This document shows positions 56,114-64,000 of a stretch of 64,000 bases of DNA, piece by piece (positions within the stretch are counted from its first letter, which is position 1; every line of letters starts with the position of its first letter). The DNA comes from Hemileia vastatrix. Lineage: Eukaryota; Basidiomycota; Pucciniomycetes; Pucciniales; Zaghouaniaceae. The stretch is from assembly GCA_030280995.1 (NCBI GenBank), contig JASXTE010000001.1, positions 16,990,606-17,054,605 on the forward strand, read 5' to 3'. The notes beneath the pieces are model-generated. The model saw nothing but the letters and a program-made list of their open reading frames with translations, made no database searches and was not told the origin of the DNA. The position numbers and the translations under genes are program-made.

Positions 56114-57896
56114 TTACTGGACTTTTGATTTAACAACCTTGGCCCTGGGCACCTCTTGATGACCTACATTGCCATCTTCACTACTGATAACCCTAGATCC
56201 ATCACCAGCTTCTTTCACTAATCCTGATCCATCACTTGTCCTTCTTACTCCCTCCATTGTGATGGGACCGCTAAAACTTGTTCTGGGTAGTGACACCAAA
56301 GGTACATCCTCCTCAGAATCCAAATCATCATCTGGCATAGGCTCACCATTTAAATCAATTTTTCCATAACTAGGGGGCCCCATATCAGCCATCCCCTTCT
56401 GCATTCTATAAATTTGGTCCTTAGAGTAAGTTCTCAACTTGTTAATTACCTTTCCAGGTTTAGCCTTTAGTTGGCTCTGAATGCTACTTTTAACTTTATT
56501 AGCAGCTGCTCTTCTAGCAGAATCAACATCATATTCTCCAGCCTTAAAGTAACCCTCCACTCAAGAAGCCGTTGCCAGCTCCAAACCACCAAAAGAAGTT
56601 GAAAATGTGGCCTTACTGACATCTTTCTCTTTACCCTTGTCAGCTTTTCCACCACTTTTACCATCACCATTTTTTCCACCCTTGGCATTATCATCATCAT
56701 CCTTCACCTCTTCAAACCAGGCTCTTCTTTCAACCTCCATATTCCTTCTAACTAAATCAGAAGGCACTTGTCCATCTCTGGGCTTGATGAAAGATCCATA
56801 AGGGAATTTATAGACCTTACCATCAAATAAAACTCTACCAGCATCCAAGTCTTTATCCAGAGTAAAACATACTCCATCTCTGTGACCCCTTCAATTACAA
56901 TAGGAGCACACCTTTGGCTCATCATAGCCACCTCTAAAAACATTACCACCATTACCATTCCCATTCCTACCATTGCCTGAGAAGCAGTTTCCATTGCCGT
57001 TGCCATTATAATTCCCATGTTCATATCCTCTAGATTGATAAGATGTTGAAGTCAATGAAGAAGTTATTGGGGCCTTATTGGCTTTCTGAGTCTCTTGGAA
57101 AAATATTTTTAATTGTTTAGTTAAATTGGCCAAGTGATCAACCATCTTATTGTCCACAGTACCCTCAAACTTTGTCACCAGTAGTCCCATTTGAGCCTTA
57201 TTGGCCTCTTGAGCTTCGACCATAATATCATTACTTTCTGACAAAACTTCACTAACCTTGCTGACATATTGAGTACATGACTCCTGATACTTGTCCAATG
57301 CCATTAATTTACAATGGGCTTGAATGTTCTCCTTAATAACCTTCAATGCTGGCAGTTTTTGTTCTCCATTAGGTAGTTCTTCAATAAATCCTTTCTTGAA
57401 AAATCCTTCAAGATGTCCATTTGAATATCCCTACTACAAGCTGACCAGAAAAGATCCTTGGCCTGGTTTTCATGAACCAATTTGTCCACCAGAATCAGAT
57501 ATTCAACTACTTCATCAAATTGAATGCATAACTTTTTAAAATCAGCCATAGAAGAAACTCCACCCTTTGCCTGCCAATCACCAACAATTTTATTAAGGTC
57601 CAACATAGTAAATCTAACACCCCATCTATCAACCATAGCCTTTTACAACTTCACCCTATCCTTGTCCTTAAAAGCCTGCATAGCAATGACAACTTTTTCA
57701 TCTCCCTATTAGAAATAAAAAACCTAATCTTCTTCACCATGTCCACATGAGAAGCACTATCAACAGCAGCAGCAGCTTCATATCTGCTAATAAACCATTT
57801 AACCTCCTCCCCATTAAACTTTGGTCCATCCCAAGAAACAATCCTGACAGAAGGAGTAAGAGGAACAGAAGAACCAGAAGCTGCAGCAGAAGACAT
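56114..57896 (-). pseudogene. Gypsy-C gag
   Basis: Starts MSSAAASGSSVPLTPSVRIV at 57896 (ATG), then SWDGPKFNGEEVKWFISRYE. The frame passes through 57636-57343, 57346-56891 (helical; Gly/Asn-rich GNYNGNGNGNCFSGNGRNGN), and 56848-56561. A CCHC knuckle CSYCN-x-RGHRDGVC spans the junction near 56888 with an in-frame TGA at x. 56560-56114 completes an acidic/Ser-rich tail after another TGA. Fold: capsid plus nucleocapsid as in basidiomycete Gypsy elements. Apart from two TGA codons and two or three slips, the gag is readable throughout. Confidence 0.75.
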
Positions 57897-58037
57897 CCCA
57901 ATAAAGTAAGAAAAGAGTTTAAACCATTTAAAATAAACAAGCCTCTTTCAGGCTAGGATAAAAAATTCAATAAGAGTTCCAAAGAATAAGCCTCTTGCAG
58001 GCTAAGAAAGTCTTAGAAAAAGCTAGAGATATCAAAA

Positions 58038-58054
58038 CACCACGTTGGGCGCCA
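58038..58054 (-). other. Gypsy-C primer-binding site
   Basis: Minus strand TGGCGCCCAACGTGGTG, 4 bases from the LTR end TTTCTACA. TGGCGCC is the classic start of tRNA-primed binding sites; I do not assign the tRNA. Confidence 0.75.
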
Positions 58055-58058
58055 CCTA

Positions 58059-59472
58059 TGTAGAAAGACTCTTACAGTCGCCTGGCTGTAAGCAGAATCC
58101 AAAGGATTTGGATAAATCAAAGAAAACCCTGTCCTTATAAATAAAATAAGGGTTTCACAAATAACTAAGCTAGCTAGTCTACTTGAATTGTTTAAAATAT
58201 ATATGAAACTCTGATTTTATAAATGCTTATTGAGGTTTGAAAATACAGCTGTTAAGAAAGATATACTGATTACAATAATTAAGGTGAACCAGTGAAAGAT
58301 CTGTAAAGAATGACTTTTATGTTTTTGTAAAGATTTTATTTTTAATGAGATAACAATAAAAACAAGTCCCTAAGGTTGAGACCTTTCCAAAGATACCCTA
58401 TATGTGATGAAAATATTATTGTTGTGTTGTCTTTCAAATGTGGTATGAAAAATATAAATGTTATAAGTGTATTACAATTTTATTAAAATAATGTTGAGAA
58501 ATGAAAAATATGAATATGGTTGTTAATTATATCCAAAAGGCCCTTATTATCAAAACTAAAAAGAAAAAAACATGTAGAAGACTAAGACTCTCTCCTTTCT
58601 ATCTGATTCTCCTACTCCTGACCTTTCCAACAATACCCTACATGCATAGGATCTACAATAAACTATTGAACTAATAAGCATAATAAATTCTAACTAAATT
58701 TTGCCACAATAGCCAAACTTTTCCACATTCACCAAACTTTAGTACAGTGTCCAAACTTGGGTACAGTGACCAAACTTTAACACAGTGACCAGACTTTCCC
58801 ATTGTGAGCAAATTTTGCCACAATGAGCTCTTTTTGCCATAATGAGCTCAGTTTTCCAGAGTGAGCTAAATTTGCCACAGTGAGATAATTTTGCCACCAT
58901 GACCAAACTTGGCCACAATGACAGAATTTTTCCAGTAAACTTCACTTTTGCACCGAAAAATCACCGGAGTAAACTGGATCACACTGGAGCACACTGGAGC
59001 ACTGGAGCTCAGTGGCCATTCCATCAGCACACTATATCCACCAATAATACTATAAGTCACTAAATCAAGTAAAACACTAAGAAAATAGTAAAATATGATA
59101 AAAAACCAACAAGACATAAAAGATAGAGAAAAATCTGGGCTATTCAATGATAATAATCACCTTCAAAAATTCCAAATATCCAGCCTAAAAATCCAGAAAA
59201 TTGCTACTAATCTTTCAAAAATAAACCCAAAAGAGCCCCAGAAAATACCCAAAAGATAGAGAATCACCCCAAAAATCCAATATGACCATTTTTAAATCCA
59301 TAAAACCATCAAATCACAAGAAAAATACCATCATATAACCATTCCACAATGCCACTAATCAACCCAAAAATATCCATAATAACCAAATTAACACCTGTTT
59401 AAACCAAAATTTCCTTTCAACCAATATTGAATCAAATTTTCACCTAAGTGGAATACCCAGATGTGGAATGCA
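58059..59472 (-). repeat. Gypsy-C LTR (biological 5')
   Basis: 1414 bp, same length as 47542-48955. It begins TGTAGAAAGACTCTTACAG and ends CCCAGATGTGGAATGCA on the plus strand. It should contain the element promoter on the minus strand; I do not single out a TATA box. Confidence 0.9.
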
Positions 59473-60930
59473 ACAATGTATCTAATCTGGGTTGAAGTCA
59501 TCATTTGGTAGAGGTAATCCAGACAGCATATCTACATTGGAATGAAAATTTCTGGCTCTGTTTATTATTTTCATTCTACCCCTGTATTCTTGAACAGCTA
59601 GTTGCCACCTCAACATATGTATGTTTGGTGTTTTTAGGTTTAATAGAGATTTAACTGAAGTAAAATCAGTAACCAGCTCAAATTTTTGGTCATCTGAATA
59701 ATAATGATTTTTTCTAAAGCCCATACAACTGCTAAACACTCTAATTGAGTGGCACCATATTTCATTTCACTACTTCTTAAGGCTCTTGAAATATAACAAA
59801 TAACTACTTTTGAGTTTTTTCATTAATAATCTGTTTTTGGTAAAGAGATGCTCCTAGTCCAACAAAACTTGCATCTGTGTAAAGTACAAATTGTTTATTG
59901 AAATCTGGGAGAGCAAGAATTGGAGCAGACATTAAAAAAATTTCATATGTATTAAAGTCTCTCTGTGATTAATCATTCCAGATATAAGCAACATCTTTTC
60001 TGGTTAATTTAGTAAGAGGTAAGGCTATGACTTGATATATTTTATATATTTTCTATAATAGCCACACATTCCTAAAAAAAACTTTTAATTTATCTTACAG
60101 AAGCTTTTGCTTTCACATTTTGAAGTGCAGAAACTTTATTTTGATCTACACAAATTTGTAAACCTGAAACAACATGATCTATAAAACTAAAGGATTGAAA
60201 GCAAAATTAACACTTTTTCAAAGATAAAGTCATGCTAATAATATCCATCTTTTGAAAGACACTATTCAAGTGATTTATGTGCTCATCAAAGGTTTTAGAA
60301 AAAACTAATATGTCATCAATATAGACCATTAATTATCCTTCAATTATTTCTTGATGAGAAGAATTATCCATCACTTTTTGGAAAACTGAAAGAGAATTTT
60401 TTAGGCCAAATGGCATTCTAAAATACTTTTATATTCCCATGTGTAGAGCAATTAGCAAGAAATTCTAAGAGTTCTTTTCAAAAGGAATTTTATGATAAAC
60501 CTAATTACCATGTAGAAAACTAATAAATTTTGTACCTTTCAAGGTAGCATGTATTGAGTTTATTCTGGGTAAAGGATAAATATTATCCACTCTATAAGTA
60601 CTTAATGCCCCATAATCCCCACATAAACTAGCTTTATCTTTTTCATAAGAAATTAAGATAGAGGAGATTACACTTTATTTTGGAGTAACATCAACCTTCT
60701 CAATAATGTTCATTTTCAAGACAGTAGTGATATTATCCTCAATATCTTTTCTCTTTGTTGGAGAATCAGGATATGGATTTTTCTTAAGGCTGAGAGGGAT
60801 TTCATTCAAGCTACAGGATAAAGAAATTTTCATTTATTCCTTAAAAACTCCGAATTCATGAGATCCATGAGAAAAAGCCATAGGAAAAAATGTAATCAAG
60901 GCAATTATAGAATCTTTTTTTTCATCCTAG
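59473..60930 (-). mobile_element. Gypsy-B 5' part: reverse transcriptase and RNase H
   Basis: Continues Gypsy-B across the Gypsy-C insertion. RNase H: SLLNLKTPNIHMLRWQLAVQ, EYRGRMKIINRARNFHSNVD, and YTDASFVGLGASLYQKQ upstream. RT: LMVYIDDILVFSKTFDEHIN with the YIDD box intact near 60330, KKNPYPDSPTKRKDIEDNIT near 60770. It ends at 60930, where repeat R2 begins, so gag and the 5' LTR are lost. Many stops. Confidence 0.8.
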
Positions 60931-61592
60931 GTATCTCCAGGACTGAGTAATTCTTATGTTTAAAATAAGTTAACCTTAATTACAATAATCTTATAGCTAA
61001 AAATAAGGTTAAAATACTTTTAAATTTGGTTATAATACATATATATATAATTATTACACTATTATATGACTTATAGTAGTTTAATTAGCTTATCCATAGC
61101 CTAATAGTACTTATCAAGGTGTTAATGGAGTCATAATATAATTATCTTAAGTGATATTAATTAATTATAGACATACATAAGCTTATATGTATACATAAAC
61201 CTCATATTCAGTGAAATATGTAGTTATATTATGTATATTTTGGTCTATAAGTGGGTTTTAACCTCTTAATAGCCTATAAACTTTATTTTTCTGCTTATTT
61301 TAGGTAATATGGATGTATTAAGTGGGCTCACAATGCCTACAAAAGCATATACACTTATTTCAGGTGCATATATCCAGTTTGGTCAACTTAATCTGCTTAT
61401 TTTGATGGATTTTCACGGATTTATGGGTTGGGATATGATTACTGGGTTAATATGGATTATTGGGGATATTATTGGGGGCTTGGAAAGTTAATTTGTCTCC
61501 TTTTTATGCTTTGGGTTTCATTATATGCTCTTTGGATGAGTTATTTTACCTGTTTCTTTATGGTATCTGCTTTTATCTGTTTATTCTATTTA
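60931..61592 (+). repeat. dispersed repeat R2 (copy of 5985-6631)
   Basis: Aligns with R1 from CTCCAGGACTGAGTAATTCT to TTTATCTGTTTATTCTATTTAT. It abuts Gypsy-B with no recognisable duplication. A plus-strand gag follows at 62607, so it may be part of that element's 5' LTR; the LTR end is not resolved. Confidence 0.5.
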
Positions 61593-62606
61593 TGGTAGGG
61601 GTCTGTGGTATCATTAATTGTGATGGAGGGTCCTTACTAAAGGTCAGGGTGTTGAAACTTCTTCAAGTGGACTCTCAATGGGGAGGTGATGGGCCCTCAC
61701 AGTGCTGTAATTTCCGGGGATATCAGTGACATCATCTGGATTGAAGGTCTGTGCACTCCAGTGGATTTTGGTATAAGTAAGGGAGGATTTGACGGGTTAT
61801 TGGACATAACTTACTTACTATACATTAAACAAACATTATTACACAATTATTATCATATATAGATATATTAAAAAGCATTTTTAAATTGATATTATCTTTA
61901 TATAAACTATAACTTTATTTTATTGATCTATTTTCCACCACTAGCACGCATAAAAATCCAAGTATTGTGAGTTTATATTGAGAATAACTATTTTATTAGT
62001 CTTCCCCTGAGGTTTAATCACTAAATCAATTATCAATAAGTAGTTGTACCATTAATATTTACTAATAAATCATACTTAGATACTAGCACACACTGACAAT
62101 TGGGGGTCTTTCCTTAATTATTACTTATTATTTACTATAAGCCTTAGGACATGATTTTTACTCTAGTATATCTAAAACAAACCAAATATTTGGGTCTGTA
62201 GAACATTAGTGGGTCATCATAACTCAGTGATTGCTGAAAAGAACCCTTATAATAATTATACTAATTTTTTATGAGAAAAATTAGGTATTTACAGTAGTAA
62301 CTGTACCCAATATAAACCCAACTTCACTTAGAATTTGGACATCAATATAACACCCAATTAAATTGCTATTTGTTTAAAGCTTAGTAAGCTAACTATTCAC
62401 CCTTATAAGGGTCTAGTTAAATTTTATATTTTATTTTTAACAGATTTTTTCAAATTTTTCTTATATTTTTTTAAATAAATAAAGATATAAATTCAGGGTA
62501 AGCCACAGTGCTTTTATTAGTAATTGTATTGCTAATATTGTTTGTCTACTAATTACCATATAGATTTTCCCTTTTGTAGACATGAAGAATTCTTATTTAA
62601 GACACA
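61593..62606. other. leader-like interval before a gag gene
   Basis: No ORF of note apart from an unsupported frame at 61460-61729. It is presumably the LTR 3' part and 5' leader of the element whose gag starts at 62607. Confidence 0.35.
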
Positions 62607-63957
62607 ATGAGTGCTCCACAGGATAATGTAAATGAAAAAACTGCTTATAACACCAGGTCTAAAGCTAAAAAAATTGCTCCAGGATATCACCATGGCAGGC
62701 AAATCTTACCCACAACCAGAGTCTATGAGCATAGAGGAAAAGGACGCCCTTATAAAAAAAGATAGCAATAAAAAAGACTTCACCTCCTCTGCAGGATCAA
62801 CTGTCCAATCTGGCCAAACAGGTCCTGAAACTAGATGAATCAAGGTCTACCATGTAAAAGAGGTAGAGCAGTTTCAAAACAACTGCAACGTGGGGTTCCA
62901 ACAAATGAATCAAACCTTGGCAGAGTTAAAGGTAGAGAAGCCAAGCCAACAACCCCCAACCCAAGGAGGGTCACATCATTTCCAGGAAAAAATTTTGGTA
63001 GAAAAATGAAAGTGGGATAGGTTCCATCAGCAGTGGCCCAGCCACAATTGCAACAGGGATCCACTCCCTCATCAGACTTCCTCAGCTCACCCCTACCAAG
63101 GAAAGCAAAAGTTCCAAAAGTCAGGGCTTGCTCCTATCCTGTGGTAAGTATATTACCCTCTCAGATTGAACACAATACAGATGATTACAACATGAGTAAT
63201 GTTATTGATGTAAAATCTGTACAGAAAATTGAGGAGGACTTAAGAAAATTAGGTTTTGATGTAGATACACCTGATTTATCTTTTGTTAATAACAACAGTA
63301 ATATTTATAATAATAATACAGGTAACCCTCAGTTTCCACCACTTATTAGTGAGATGAGAAGTTCACAAAACGCTGAAAAAATTGATAAGGAAGACATGGA
63401 GTATTTTAATAATAACCCAACTGTCCATAGAATTGTTTCAGCATTATGGAATAGAATGACTGAGGGTGAGGAACAGAAAATTAAGCTCACAAGTGATACA
63501 ATTTCATCCTTGAAATTGAATATTTCTCAAATGGAAGCAAGAAATAAAGAATTAGAGAATGAACACTTGGCTCTAACTCTTAAATATGATTCTTAAGTAA
63601 TAAATATAGTGAACTTTCAAAAAAATGCTGTGAGTTAGAAAAGCTGTATGAAGCAAATTTATTAAAATCTGAATCAAAAACTAAGTTATCTTTTGCAAAA
63701 ACAAATCAGAGTGTCTCTCATCTGCTACAAAGATTAACTAAAGTTGAGATTGAAACTTCTAATCTACTAATGAACCAGGATAATCATAAGTATACACAGT
63801 ATAATAATAATACTTTCATTGGCAAAAATGAATCTCAATCATTTCCCATACCACCACAAGTAAAACCATCTGGAAGTAGTGTCAAGTCTGAGAAAACAAA
63901 TGTAAGTCACAAATCTGTGCAAGAGGAAACACAACACCATTTATCCAGAGTAAATTA
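62607..63957 (+). pseudogene. gag-like coiled-coil protein of a plus-strand retroelement (F)
   Basis: ATG at 62607 gives MSAPQDNVNEKTAYNTRSKA, a basic N-terminus, then stops at 62764. Overlapping frames continue (62835, 63033-63596: NVIDVKSVQKIEEDLRKLGF, VHRIVSALWNRMTEGEEQKI, ISQMEARNKELENEHLALTL). A one-base slip near 63596 leads to ELSKKCCELEKLYEANLLKS, QRLTKVEIETSNLLMNQDNH and a Ser/Lys-rich end at 63957. Long coiled coil, no zinc knuckle reached. It resembles the N-terminal protein of Gypsy-A in layout only. The element continues beyond the window. Confidence 0.5.
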
Positions 63958-64000
63958 GTTATTGAATTTACCTAATATTAGTGAAACAAAATCCAATCAT

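Larger units (their letters stand above)
47542..59472 (-). mobile_element. Gypsy-C: full-length 11.9-kb LTR retrotransposon
   Basis: Two 1414-bp LTRs in direct orientation (47542-48955 and 58059-59472), both TGTAGAA...CA on the plus strand, with a primer-binding site at 58038-58054 and a polypurine tract at 48956-48967. Internal minus-strand order is gag, protease, RT, RNase H, integrase, then a 2.4-kb 3' region with repeated motifs and an antisense ORF. The insertion splits Gypsy-B between NDDFNPD and EDDTIHIHG. A perfect 5-bp target duplication is not seen (CACGT left, ACAAT right), which suggests mutation or a rearranged end. The LTRs are nearly identical, so it is the youngest large insertion here. 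Confidence 0.9.

Noticed and set aside
47537..59477. Target-site duplication of Gypsy-C
   Set aside because: The flanks CACGT and ACAAT do not match; I do not claim a duplication.
61460..61729. 89-codon plus ORF overlapping R2
   Set aside because: No recognisable content and not kept in R1.

Overview
The window is eukaryotic, very AT-rich and almost wholly made of transposable elements in several layers of nesting. A basidiomycete rust fungus (Pucciniales) is the best guess. This rests on Tet-like 2OG-Fe(II) oxygenase genes, chromodomain Ty3/Gypsy elements, PIF/Harbinger elements with a SANT-like partner gene, short (~60 bp) GT..AG introns, and one small cysteine-containing secreted protein. 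The assignment is inference from gene content; I cannot name a species. I see no tRNA or rRNA gene and no ordinary housekeeping gene.

Layout. 1-2051: the 3' end of a plus-strand Gypsy element (G) with an antisense ORF, polypurine tract and 3' LTR. 3690-5480: relic of a TET-carrying DNA transposon. 5512-6720: a 226-bp tandem duplication and an LTR-like repeat (R1). 7300-25273: a minus-strand chromovirus (Gypsy-A). Two CACTA-type MITEs (M1, M2) sit in it, and a 9.7-kb DNA transposon (E1) sits in its leader. 25509-26368: nested foldback MITEs. 27129-27470: the one likely host gene, a small secreted protein. 28010-29776: a gag-protease remnant (Gypsy-D). 32285-38743: DNA transposon E2. 39180-40226: transposase relic E4. 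41904-45637: DNA transposon E3, abutting MITE M3. 45846-60930: a second chromovirus (Gypsy-B), split by an 11.9-kb Gypsy element (C) with two 1414-bp LTRs. 60931-63957: repeat R2 and the gag of a plus-strand retroelement.

Most interesting system. E1 and E2 have the same architecture between TIRs that start TAGGGGGTATCA: a PIF/Harbinger DDE transposase, then a Tet/JBP-like 2OG-Fe(II) dioxygenase in the same direction, then a shared minisatellite, then a convergent SANT/Myb-like coiled-coil gene. E3 (TIR TAGGGGGTGTCAG) carries a closely related dioxygenase exon and a partial transposase. A DNA-modifying-type dioxygenase therefore appears to be a standing cargo gene of a Harbinger-like transposon family. 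All copies here are mutated, but their lesions differ, so each complements the reading of the others.

Second system. Gypsy-C and Gypsy-G share a polypurine tract, LTR ends and a conserved antisense ORF just inside the 3' LTR. Gypsy-C also carries a short peptide motif (HQEDKL-like) repeated both inside its polyprotein and in its 3' region.
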